Below are positions 17,570 to 26,086 of a DNA stretch of 64,000 nt, in pieces (the stretch's first letter is position 1; every line of letters begins with the position of its first letter). The notes under the pieces were generated by a model. It saw only the letters and a program-made list of their open reading frames with translations, was not told the origin of the DNA and did no database searches. This DNA comes from Candidatus Latescibacterota bacterium (GTDB lineage: Bacteria > Krumholzibacteriota > Krumholzibacteriia > WVZY01): NCBI GenBank assembly GCA_011772205.1, contig WVZY01000006.1, positions 25,900 to 89,899 of the forward strand. Reading direction: 5' to 3'. The translations under genes and the position numbers were made by a program.

Positions 17570-20500
17570 CTCAATACTCCTTTGCTGTCCAGGTATGCTT
17601 CGCACCTCGTCATCATTCCGGCATCATTTCCGTGACCATCGAACTGAAGCGTAAGGAACGGCTTCACCGCTGCGTCCGTGGCGAACTCTTTTACATACGA
17701 ATCTGGTCCACACTTGAAGTTGGTAATATAGATTATGTGCAGATTCGGGTCCTGGCTTGTGATCCGAGCCGCTTGGAGAATCTTTCTCCCGTAGTTCCAA
17801 AACATGTTTGCGTTCAGGTCATGGATCCCAACTTCAGAAAGAGGAAGAAAATCGAGAGGGATCAAATTAACTCCATAATACTTCCGGAGCTTGCCCGGTA
17901 TGTTCATGTTGATCCCCTTGTCATACATATTGTAGGGGCGCCCAACGAGGATTATCCCGATCTCCCCCGACTCTTTCAAAGTTTTGAGTGCCTCTTTACC
18001 CGCTTCTTGAATCTCGCGCGCGAAAAGATTCTGTGCCTTGTAAGCGAGCTTCACCGCCGCTCGGTGGTGCCTCCGGGATGCAGCGAAACGCCGAAAAGTC
18101 TGCCACAACTCTCTTTCGACATACATTGACCTTTCGCGGAAGTGAACAAGGGGAGCAAGGATTTTGGTGCGGCTTATGTCCGCCAAAGGGCTTGCCGCGA
18201 TAACAAACGGAAGGGTTTGTCCCCACGGACATAGGTAGGACTGTGTCGTAGGGTCTTCTGTTTCTGCATCGATCACGTTCGGTAAAAAGAGGTAATCGAC
18301 GCCTCTTTGCAGTAATTCTCCGACGTGCCCATGGGCGACCTGTGTCGGATAACAAGGCTCGGCCACCGCCTCTTCGATTCCGATGTGCGCAAGCTGCTTG
18401 GTCGTAGGTTCCGAAACGATCACTTCGAAACCAAGAGCTTTGAGATAGGTTCCCCAAAACGGATGACGATCATAAAAATACATCGCTCTCGGGACACCAA
18501 TCGTCCGCGATGTGCCGAGCTTTCCAACGAGTCTCAACAAATCTCTGGCCAACCTGTGCTCCTCATCCGTTCCAAATCCTATAAATCGATCGAAATAGTC
18601 CCCCATCAAGGCGGCTTCTCTGAACTCGAGAAGGTCTGGAATCACCGATTTCTTCGGGATCTTTGCCTCCTTTCGGTACCTATCAGAGCACTTATCGCCC
18701 CAATAAGTCTTCTTGCGCTCGACAGTGAACTCCTGGATATCGCAAAAGTTCGAGCATGCCTTGCAAGTGAATTCCCTCACTTTGAAGTCGACTTTTTCGA
18801 TTCTGTACCCGCGGAAAGATGTTTTCTTATCGAGAGCAAGCACCTTCTCCTTTGCTAAGAGTGCTGCACCATAAGCTCCCACTACACCGTTGTGCGGTGG
18901 AACTATTATCTGCTTGTTGAGTACCGTCGTAAATGCCGCCGCAACTGAGTCGTTGTAGGCGGTGCCACCCTGGAAGAAAATCACATCTCCAACTGGACGT
19001 CCCCGGACGACTCGATTCAGGTAGTTTTGAACGACAGAGTAGGCAAGCCCTGCGATTAGATCTTTTTTGCTGGCGCCTCTTTGTTGGTAGCTGGTCACAT
19101 CCTGCTCCATGTAAACGGTGCACCGCTCTCCGAGACGAAGGGGCTTGATGGCTTGGAATGCGAGCTCGGCGAACTCACCAATAATATTGACATCGAGCTT
19201 TTCTGCTTGTTCCTCGAGGAACGAGCCGGTTCCCGCAGCACACGCTTCATTCATCGTAAAATCAACAACCACTCCATCCTGGAGGTTAATGAACTTCGAA
19301 TCCTGGCCTCCGATCTCGAAGATCGTGTCCACTTCACTACCCAAGTATCTCCTTGCGATTTCGAATGCGCCGGTCTTGTGAGCGGTGATCTCATCATTCA
19401 CAGTATCCGCTCCAATGAGCTCTCCTATCAGCTCACGACCTGATCCAGTAGTACCAACTCCCCTGATGGCAATCCGTTTCCCTAGTTTTTCTTCTATTTC
19501 CTCAAGGCCCTTTCCAACGATCTCGACGGGTCTGGCATCCGTTCTCAAATAAATCTCATGGATTACATCCTCGTTCTCATCTATGCATACGAGGTTGGTG
19601 CTGACCGAACCGACATCGACTCCCAGATATGCATCGATGACCTCACCACTCGATGGCATCTGATAAGGCCTTGCCTCCTGGCGAAGAAGCCGTACGTTAT
19701 CCAGTGAAAGCGGTTCCCATGAAGGGAATGCTGTATCGAGCCCCCCCTTGTCGTCCAAGTGCTTCAGGAATGAGTTGCCCTTCCCGTCCCTGTTCCTTCT
19801 CTCTGATCTCTCGATGAGCGCGGCGCCAATGGCGCTATAGAATGCGGGGGCTTCAGGTACAAAGAATAGTTCGTCCTCCATGCTGAAGACGTTTTTCAGA
19901 GCTTGGACGACCCCTTTGTTCCACGCGACGCCCCCGACAAAAGCTGTTCTACCTTTCACTTCCCGCCCTCTTGCAATATTCCCTTTGAAGTTCCTCGCAA
20001 CGGCTTCGCAAAGTCCTTTTAATATTTCTGGAGGTGTTGATCCCTTCTGCTGCGCATGGATCATGTCCGACTTTGCGAAAACGGAGCATCGGCCGGCGAT
20101 CTTTGCGCATTTAGCGCAGGACAGGACGATGTCGCCGATGTTCTCGACATCGTAGCGGAGGCGGGACGCCTGCTGGTCCATGAACGATCCCGTTCCGGCG
20201 GCGCAATCGCCGTTGGTCTCGTAGTCTGCAATACCCACGTCACCATTTTCCCGATCAACGGCGATATGCACGAATTTCGAGTTTTCCCCTCCCATCTCGA
20301 AAATGTAAGACACATCCGGATAGAGGGAACCCACGCCCCATGAAACGGATCGGAATTCATTCTCTGATGGGACCCCCAGGTAATCTGCAACGAGCTTCGC
20401 TCCCGATCCCGTAGCTCGAAGACCTTTGATGTGCTCCCGCGTAATCCGTGAAGTGACTTCTCGCAGAAGCCAAATGGCTGCGTGGAGAGGATTGCCGCTG

Positions 20501-20673
20501 ATTCGATGGTAGTCGGAGATGAGAATTGCTGAACCATTCAGGAGAGGCGACCGGCGCTTCAGAGGTTTCAGCACCTGAGCACTTGCTTCTTTATTCAATG
20601 TCAAGGGGTCATCACATACGGCCACGGCTTTAACACTAACCGTGCCGATGTCGCAGCCGATATAGACACCCAT
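17470..20673 (-). CDS. Double-ATPase acyl-CoA dehydratase activase (BadF/BcrA type + DUF2229)
   Basis: 1067 residues. Two ASKHA ATPase domains of the BcrA/BadF/HgdC type lie in tandem: the first starts GVYIGCDIGTVSVKAVAV and has EMGGENSKFVHI and CAAGTGSFMD; the second starts AYLGVDVGSVSTNLVCID and has EIGGQDSKFINL and ACAAGTGSFLEEQ. A Cys cluster (CKACSNFCDI) follows, then a DUF2229/HgdA-like region (IGVPRAMYFYDRHPFWGTY, AVAEPCYPTQVAHGH, ITNFKCGPDS, DGHGNDAGMMTRCEAYL). Known archetypes use ATP to drive electron transfer from an Fe-S activase into a 2-hydroxyacyl-CoA dehydratase or benzoyl-CoA reductase. GGAGGTG 6 nt before the ATG at 20673 fixes the start. The substrate cannot be read from sequence. 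Confidence 0.88.
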   Translation of the reverse strand: MGVYIGCDIGTVSVKAVAVCDDPLTLNKEASAQVLKPLKRRSPLLNGSAILISDYHRISGNPLHAAIWLLREVTSRITREHIKGLRATGSGAKLVADYLGVPSENEFRSVSWGVGSLYPDVSYIFEMGGENSKFVHIAVDRENGDVGIADYETNGDCAAGTGSFMDQQASRLRYDVENIGDIVLSCAKCAKIAGRCSVFAKSDMIHAQQKGSTPPEILKGLCEAVARNFKGNIARGREVKGRTAFVGGVAWNKGVVQALKNVFSMEDELFFVPEAPAFYSAIGAALIERSERRNRDGKGNSFLKHLDDKGGLDTAFPSWEPLSLDNVRLLRQEARPYQMPSSGEVIDAYLGVDVGSVSTNLVCIDENEDVIHEIYLRTDARPVEIVGKGLEEIEEKLGKRIAIRGVGTTGSGRELIGELIGADTVNDEITAHKTGAFEIARRYLGSEVDTIFEIGGQDSKFINLQDGVVVDFTMNEACAAGTGSFLEEQAEKLDVNIIGEFAELAFQAIKPLRLGERCTVYMEQDVTSYQQRGASKKDLIAGLAYSVVQNYLNRVVRGRPVGDVIFFQGGTAYNDSVAAAFTTVLNKQIIVPPHNGVVGAYGAALLAKEKVLALDKKTSFRGYRIEKVDFKVREFTCKACSNFCDIQEFTVERKKTYWGDKCSDRYRKEAKIPKKSVIPDLLEFREAALMGDYFDRFIGFGTDEEHRLARDLLRLVGKLGTSRTIGVPRAMYFYDRHPFWGTYLKALGFEVIVSEPTTKQLAHIGIEEAVAEPCYPTQVAHGHVGELLQRGVDYLFLPNVIDAETEDPTTQSYLCPWGQTLPFVIAASPLADISRTKILAPLVHFRERSMYVERELWQTFRRFAASRRHHRAAVKLAYKAQNLFAREIQEAGKEALKTLKESGEIGIILVGRPYNMYDKGINMNIPGKLRKYYGVNLIPLDFLPLSEVGIHDLNANMFWNYGRKILQAARITSQDPNLHIIYITNFKCGPDSYVKEFATDAAVKPFLTLQFDGHGNDAGMMTRCEAYLDSKGVLRWWQGKAPSKGESFTSPEWEMEAHEPSLQHSMR

Positions 20674-20967
20674 AAGGGACACCTCCAAATTGCGTCTTGG
20701 CCGGTCCGAAAAAGAATCGGTTCGAGTAAGGCTGCAGTTGAATACCCCCAGTGTACGTTTTCCCGAAATGGGGACAATACATTTCTGCCGAACGGTCGAA
20801 AATGAACTTCGAATGGTAGAAAAACGGAGCCCAATGGAAAGGCGTTCTGACAAGCGAGTTAATCGAAGGAAAACGTGATAAAGACAGGAGAACCGTTAGC
20901 CTCTATCCGTCAACAACCATCTTGAGGTGATCAGGCAGGCTCGCTGTTCATTTTTGATGGATTGAAG

Positions 20968-21732
20968 CTAGAATCGCAGAATTGCTCGAAGATCCTTTAC
21001 ATGATTTCGGCTCAAGGGAATCACTGAACCATTTTTGAGTTTCAGACGATAGGTGCCACTGAACCAGGGTATCACTTCTTGAATCATATCGATGTTCACT
21101 ACGTAGCTGCGGTGCACACGGATAAAGCGATCTTTCGAAAGAAGCGTTTGCAGCTCGTCCAGGCTTTCGCTCGGAAGCGTTCCATGTGAATCCTTGGTAA
21201 CCGCGGTAACGATTCCCTTTTCAACGACGACATATACCAATTCGTCTTCATCCACAATACGGTGGGACTTTTCCATTCGGAGGGAGAGTTTCCTCACCTC
21301 CCGGGATTTCATAGATGATAGCAGTCCTTCAAGATTGTGCGAGGAAGCGCCGCCGTCTTCCAGGCGCTTCCGAACTCTTCGAATGGTTTCCTTGAGACGC
21401 TCGGCTGCAACCGGTTTGAGCAGGTAATCCACCGCATTAACTTCGAATGCTCGAACCGCGTAGTGATCGTATGCGGTGATAAACACCACGGAAGTTTCAA
21501 AACCCTTTTTCAGCAGCTTTTCGACAACCTGGAGACCGTTTAGCCCAGGCATCTCGATATCAAGAAGGATGAGCTCTGGAGATAACTTCCCGATTTGCTC
21601 CAAAGCTTCTACGCCGTTTTTTGCTTCTCCTACCACCGAAACACCGGGCATCGACTTGAGAAGGAATTTGAGATCCTTCCTGGCCAGCTTTTCATCGTCA
21701 ACGATGAGAACGCTCAGATCTTTTTCGCTCAT
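20968..21732 (-). CDS. LytTR-family response regulator
   Basis: 254 residues: a receiver domain (1 to about 120) with acidic pocket IVDDE, phospho-acceptor D58 in LLDIEMPG, the conserved Thr in VFITAYD and the Lys in YLLKPV; then a LytTR DNA-binding domain (about 150-254) with FIRVHRSYVVNIDMI and GSVIPLSRNHVKDL. LytTR regulators bind direct repeats upstream of target promoters. Its ATG overlaps the stop of the sensor kinase by 4 nt (ATGA), so the two form a cognate pair. Confidence 0.95.
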   Translation of the reverse strand: MSEKDLSVLIVDDEKLARKDLKFLLKSMPGVSVVGEAKNGVEALEQIGKLSPELILLDIEMPGLNGLQVVEKLLKKGFETSVVFITAYDHYAVRAFEVNAVDYLLKPVAAERLKETIRRVRKRLEDGGASSHNLEGLLSSMKSREVRKLSLRMEKSHRIVDEDELVYVVVEKGIVTAVTKDSHGTLPSESLDELQTLLSKDRFIRVHRSYVVNIDMIQEVIPWFSGTYRLKLKNGSVIPLSRNHVKDLRAILRF

Positions 21733-23039
21733 TCGCCAACTCCCATCGCCCTGTACTCGGACAAGGGAATCAGGATTTCAACCCGAGTGCCCTTATCGTT
21801 CAGGCTATGAATTCTGCACCATTCGCCGGGACCGTACACCATCTTCAACCTTTCGATCACGTTCCTGATACCGATCCCCTTCCGAGTGAGTTCCTCTTCG
21901 ATTCCAACGCCATTGTCCTCGATCACCACCAGAACATTTCCGTTGGTTTTCGTCGCGCTAATCTCCAGCAGCCCACCCTCGAGCATTGGGGCTATTCCGT
22001 GTTTGAGGGCGTTTTCAACGAGCGGCTGGAGAATCATTCCCGGTATTGGCACATCGAGAACCCTAGCATCTATGTTTTTCTTTACACGAAGCTTCTCCTC
22101 GCCAAAGCGTATCGTCTCTATCTCGAGATAATTGTCGATGAAGTCGAGCTCCTTGCTCAACGGGACGAAGTCGCTCTCGCTTTGGAGGAGTCGCCTGAGA
22201 ATTTCGGAGAGCTTCAGGAGAATCCTCCGGGCTTGTTTGGGATCGCTCCACAGGCAGGACGAGATCGAGTTCAACGTGTTGAAGAGGAAGTGCGGATTGA
22301 TTTGATTCTTCAGTGCTTTGAAGCGCGCCTCGAGAAGACGAAGCTCCCGCTGCTCGAGCTGCTGTTCGAGTCTGGTATTATTCCAGATCTTCAGTGGAAT
22401 TCCTACCAATGATAACGTGGCGATGAATCTGCAAATCACAACGCCCAAGCTGCCAGCGTGAGCGTCGAACAGAAGGGACGGATAACGATTCGCAAAAAGG
22501 TAATGAACCAAGTCCAGTCCCACGCATGCTATGAATATGTGAAGCTGCCCCTGCAATTTTTTTTCACGAATAGCTGTCCTAGCAGAACGATAAAGACTTG
22601 CAAATGGCAGCGGAGAAAACGACCACACCTGCGACCGATCAGTTAGGGCGGTTCGGATAGAACCGCCTGCGATACCACAGAGGACGAAAAGAGGAGCAGA
22701 CAAGAATTCTCCATTTACGAACGCAGGGAGTCCGATAATGCAACCTGCCAGCGCACCCGGCCATAATCCGGTCATAAGCCCAATAAGAAAGCTCCCCGGA
22801 AGGCTCAAATCGGTGGCCCAATACCCCATCAAGATTCGGATGGTTACACCAAACGAGAAAAACAGCGAGAGAAGGATGCTGACCTTCGCCTCCCTCGCTG
22901 GGCCGCGATCCTCGGCAAAAAGAACACGCTTGAAGGATGAAAAATTGACAAGAAGGGTGGCAAGACTCGCCATCACTCCGAGCTTCAGCAGGAGTGTGAG
23001 AAGAATAAATTGATCGCTGGAGAGGGTTACCTGATTCAT
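21729..23039 (-). CDS. LytS-type sensor histidine kinase
   Basis: 436 residues. The N-terminal half is a multi-helix membrane sensor resembling 5TM-LYT (FILLTLLLKLGVMASLATLL; GSFLIGLMTGLWPGALAGCIIGLPAF; GGVICRF-type tail helix). The kinase part has the histidine motif INPHFLFNTLNSISS, the N box ENALKHGI and the ATP-binding DNGVGI and GIGIRNVIERL. LytS-type kinases typically sense envelope state or small carbon compounds. The ATG at 23039 lies 18 nt after the transcription start expected from an almost perfect promoter, which argues against longer readings up to 23189. Confidence 0.93.
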   Translation of the reverse strand: MNQVTLSSDQFILLTLLLKLGVMASLATLLVNFSSFKRVLFAEDRGPAREAKVSILLSLFFSFGVTIRILMGYWATDLSLPGSFLIGLMTGLWPGALAGCIIGLPAFVNGEFLSAPLFVLCGIAGGSIRTALTDRSQVWSFSPLPFASLYRSARTAIREKKLQGQLHIFIACVGLDLVHYLFANRYPSLLFDAHAGSLGVVICRFIATLSLVGIPLKIWNNTRLEQQLEQRELRLLEARFKALKNQINPHFLFNTLNSISSCLWSDPKQARRILLKLSEILRRLLQSESDFVPLSKELDFIDNYLEIETIRFGEEKLRVKKNIDARVLDVPIPGMILQPLVENALKHGIAPMLEGGLLEISATKTNGNVLVVIEDNGVGIEEELTRKGIGIRNVIERLKMVYGPGEWCRIHSLNDKGTRVEILIPLSEYRAMGVGE

Positions 23040-23063
23040 TTTATTTTCCGGAAAAGCTGAAAT

Positions 23064-23092
23064 ATTATAAGGCGCTAATGAAATAGTGTCAA
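23064..23092 (-). promoter_or_regulatory. Consensus sigma70 promoter of LytS/LytR operon
   Basis: On the minus strand TTGACA, exactly 17 nt, TATAAT: a full-consensus bacterial promoter. Leader of about 18 nt to the ATG at 23039. Confidence 0.88.
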
Positions 23093-23098
23093 CCGAGT

Positions 23099-23119
23099 TG
23101 CAATTCGGGGTGAATTGCA
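23099..23119. promoter_or_regulatory. Palindromic operator candidate between divergent promoters
   Basis: TGCAATTC, 5 nt, GAATTGCA: perfect 8-bp arms, extendable to 11 of 13 matching positions on each side. It occupies the 32 nt between the -35 boxes of the two divergent promoters (23087-23092 minus, 23125-23130 plus), a position from which one bound dimer could affect both. Confidence 0.6.
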
Positions 23120-23124
23120 TCGCG

Positions 23125-23153
23125 TTGACTTCAAGCCAATTATACGATAAAAT
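23125..23153 (+). promoter_or_regulatory. Sigma70-type promoter of heparinase-like gene
   Basis: TTGACT, exactly 17 nt, TAAAAT, about 125 nt before the likely ATG at 23285. It is divergent from the LytS/LytR promoter. Confidence 0.75.
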
Positions 23154-23284
23154 TGAGCAAACAATTGGTCCCACTCCGGCCGGCGGCAACCGGGCATGTT
23201 CATTAAAAAAGCCTGCTTAGCATGGTGTGCGCCCCATGGCCCGCAGCATGAGCTGTGGAAGAGCGCCGTTGCAGGTTCTTAGCC

Positions 23285-25963
23285 ATGACACCATTTATCC
23301 GCAGCTTCCAGAGCCTCTTCCTGCTGTGCATTGCAGCCTCTCTCCTCTACTTTTCTCCCGATCAGGTACGCGGGTATACCAGCGACGATGATCTTCAGCT
23401 GACCGATTCTTTATACAATGCGCACCATCCCCGTCTTCTCTTCACGGACACCGAGATCCCGGCTCTCTACAACAAGGTGCGCGACGGCGGGAACGATGAT
23501 AACGCCTACACATTCATACGTCTCGTTGTTCAATACATCTATCCCGGCTCCAGCGAAATAGAACTCCTCGACGGCGACTATGGGCTTGCCACGATTCCGA
23601 ACCTCGGGATCGCAGCTTTTTTGGAATCTCCGAAGGACACAGCTTCGATCGCCATGGGACGAAACCTAACACTCTACATTGCGGACAACTACAACGTCGA
23701 CAACAACGACTTCGAATCATCCCTTCGTCTTCGAGCTCTGACACTCGGCTACGACATGTTCTTTGAAAGCAGCACCGAAGCGGTGAGAGATTATCTTAGA
23801 GATGAAATCATCAGTTATATCGACACAATGACCACAAGCAGGAATTACGAGGTATATTGTCATCGTCCCTATCTCGGCAACCGCAGCGTGATGATCGCGT
23901 CATCGCTCGGGCTGGCCGCTGTATGCCTCGATGAAGAGACAGATCCGTCGAGGTTGACTGCCGCGAACGAATTCGCTGAAAGGATCATAAGTACATGGCT
24001 TCTCAACCAGGTGGATGAAGATGGGGCTTACAAAGAAGGGCTTCTCTACGGAGCCTGGAGCATGAGGAACCTCGTCTATTATTTTTATGCCAGAAAGCGA
24101 TATGACGGCTTCGACCACGCTGCAACTATTCGAATCCGAAACATGGAAAACTGGTTTGCCTATGAACTCCTTCCAGAAGGTTCCGGTCGGACGAATAATT
24201 TGAACGACTGCGGGTGGAATGACTTCGTGCTTTCCCGCCACCACACATATTTCGATTGGGCACAGTATGAGTGGGGCAGCAATCTTTCAGCCTGGATATG
24301 GGATTATACCGCCGGTGCAAACGGTTGGGACGCGGGTTTGAAAGCGGATAAGGCAGCCATCGTAATATGGAATCAGAACCTGCCGCACGAGCAGCCGGAG
24401 AATGTGCTTCCCAAGAATTTCCTTTGGAAGAGTCGCGGATTGTATTACTACCGATCGGGATGGACGCTGAGTCCGAGCTCGAAAGATGTGGTATTCAGCT
24501 TCTACTCGGGAAAATTCCAGGGCGGACACGCCCAGGAGGATCAGGGGCAATTTACGCTTTACGGGTACGGTGCGAAGTTCGCCATCGACCACGGACCGGG
24601 TACGGTAGCCAAGCAGAGCGAGGCTCACAACATCATTTTGATCGACAGTCTCGGCCAGCACAACGCAGGCAAAGCGATCGGCACCGACGGAATCCTCCAG
24701 CAGTTCCTTCTCAGCAACTATGCAGATTTTCTTGTGGGAGATCTCACCGATGCATACACGACCCACAGCACCTTGAACAATCCCGGAGTCCCGTTCCCAG
24801 GAACGGACTGGTCTTGGGGATACGATGGCGGCAATCCTGTCAATTTCGCCCGCCGAACAGTTATTGCTGTTCATGACAGTCTCCTACGGCCGTATTTCAT
24901 CCTTTTCGACGACATCGATAAAGACGGCTTACCGCATCGGTACGACTGGCGGTTGCACACCCACGATGCCAACACCATTGACACATCCGGAGATCCGATC
25001 CGGATATCGAAAGGATCGAGCTACCTGGATCTGCATCTAATCGAGCCTCCTCTCGATTCCGTTCAGACCACTGTTGCGCCCTTCAACAACCTAAGCTCGG
25101 AGCCCGATGCGTTGGTACTCTCTCTCTCCGTGATGGACACGAGTCTGAGTTTCGCTCTTTTGCTGTTCCCGTCCGATGGGACGATTACGCAACCGGCGGT
25201 AAATAAGGAAACACATGCTTGGGGCTATACGCTCCTCCTGAATTGGGGAGGAGGAGTCACCGATTTACTCGTAAAGAACATCAAGGGGGGTCCGATCACC
25301 TATACAATGGATACGTCTAATAGAGCCAAGCGGCTATCCAGCAGAAAACAAAACATCGCCAGCGCATCAGCCAATATCTCAATGACCACGGATGCGTCGC
25401 TCGCCTTGGTGAGAATCGACAGTTCTGGAATGGCAAAGTACCTCCTGACGAACGTGAGCGAGTTCACCTATAACGACACGGATTACGTGAGCGTTTCGAA
25501 CGGTCCCTTATGCTGCGGACTATCCGGCGGAGTGATCCAGATAGACCGATACGATGCCGACTTCATTTTCTATGCTCCCGGCGTGAACCAAGTTTTCTAT
25601 AGGGAGCAGAAGATTCATGTGATTTCGCAGGATGGATATCTCACACCAGATCCGTTAGCGGGCATCACAGAAAGACCTCTGCCAGAAAACCTCTTATGTG
25701 TGAAGGTCTATCCCAACCCGTTCAACCCATCGACGACCGTGCTCGTGGAACTCCCGAGAGGAAATAATGTCGAAGCTGCGATTTATGATCCAGCCGGCCG
25801 CCTGATAAGACACCTCTGGCGGGATGCTTTACCTCGCGGGACCAGCCTGCTTCATTGGGACGGGACGAATGAAAAAGGAAACCGGGTGGCTAGCGGAGTG
25901 TACTTCCTGAGAATTCGTTCTCCAGGCGTTACGAAAACACTCAAGCTCGCGCTATTGAAATGA
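23285..25963 (+). CDS. Secreted heparinase II/III-like protein with FlgD-like tail
   Basis: 892 residues. Signal peptide (FQSLFLLCIAASLLYFS); an alpha-helical toroid-like N-terminal half beginning HHPRLLFTDTEIPALYNKV, typical of heparinase II/III and alginate-lyase-like enzymes; then a beta-sandwich heparinase II/III-like half with FYSGKFQGGHAQEDQGQFTL and DHGPGTVAKQSEAHNIILID, where the conserved Gly-Gly-His and Tyr/His residues of the lyase family can be seen; and a C-terminal YPNPFNPSTTVLVELP FlgD-like domain ending KTLKLALLK. A polysaccharide lyase role, cutting uronic-acid glycans, is inferred. A GTG at 23255 is an alternative start that would precede the signal peptide. Confidence 0.82.
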   Translation: MTPFIRSFQSLFLLCIAASLLYFSPDQVRGYTSDDDLQLTDSLYNAHHPRLLFTDTEIPALYNKVRDGGNDDNAYTFIRLVVQYIYPGSSEIELLDGDYGLATIPNLGIAAFLESPKDTASIAMGRNLTLYIADNYNVDNNDFESSLRLRALTLGYDMFFESSTEAVRDYLRDEIISYIDTMTTSRNYEVYCHRPYLGNRSVMIASSLGLAAVCLDEETDPSRLTAANEFAERIISTWLLNQVDEDGAYKEGLLYGAWSMRNLVYYFYARKRYDGFDHAATIRIRNMENWFAYELLPEGSGRTNNLNDCGWNDFVLSRHHTYFDWAQYEWGSNLSAWIWDYTAGANGWDAGLKADKAAIVIWNQNLPHEQPENVLPKNFLWKSRGLYYYRSGWTLSPSSKDVVFSFYSGKFQGGHAQEDQGQFTLYGYGAKFAIDHGPGTVAKQSEAHNIILIDSLGQHNAGKAIGTDGILQQFLLSNYADFLVGDLTDAYTTHSTLNNPGVPFPGTDWSWGYDGGNPVNFARRTVIAVHDSLLRPYFILFDDIDKDGLPHRYDWRLHTHDANTIDTSGDPIRISKGSSYLDLHLIEPPLDSVQTTVAPFNNLSSEPDALVLSLSVMDTSLSFALLLFPSDGTITQPAVNKETHAWGYTLLLNWGGGVTDLLVKNIKGGPITYTMDTSNRAKRLSSRKQNIASASANISMTTDASLALVRIDSSGMAKYLLTNVSEFTYNDTDYVSVSNGPLCCGLSGGVIQIDRYDADFIFYAPGVNQVFYREQKIHVISQDGYLTPDPLAGITERPLPENLLCVKVYPNPFNPSTTVLVELPRGNNVEAAIYDPAGRLIRHLWRDALPRGTSLLHWDGTNEKGNRVASGVYFLRIRSPGVTKTLKLALLK

Positions 25964-26023
25964 TCTGACCCCTGACTTCTGATAGTATGTGCACCCACTA
26001 ATTCGTCAGAGGAGCCTAGGTGA

Positions 26024-26058
26024 GAAAGCGCTCATCTCTCTTGGAGATGAGCGCTTTC
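26024..26058. terminator. Bidirectional terminator between convergent genes
   Basis: A perfect 15-bp inverted repeat (GAAAGCGCTCATCTC with GAGATGAGCGCTTTC) around a 5-nt loop, placed between the ends of the heparinase-like gene (+) and the subtilase gene (-). It lacks long T tracts, but its strength and position fit termination on both strands. Confidence 0.8.
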
Positions 26059-26086
26059 ATGTGCAAGTTAAATTCTGGCCAATCGA

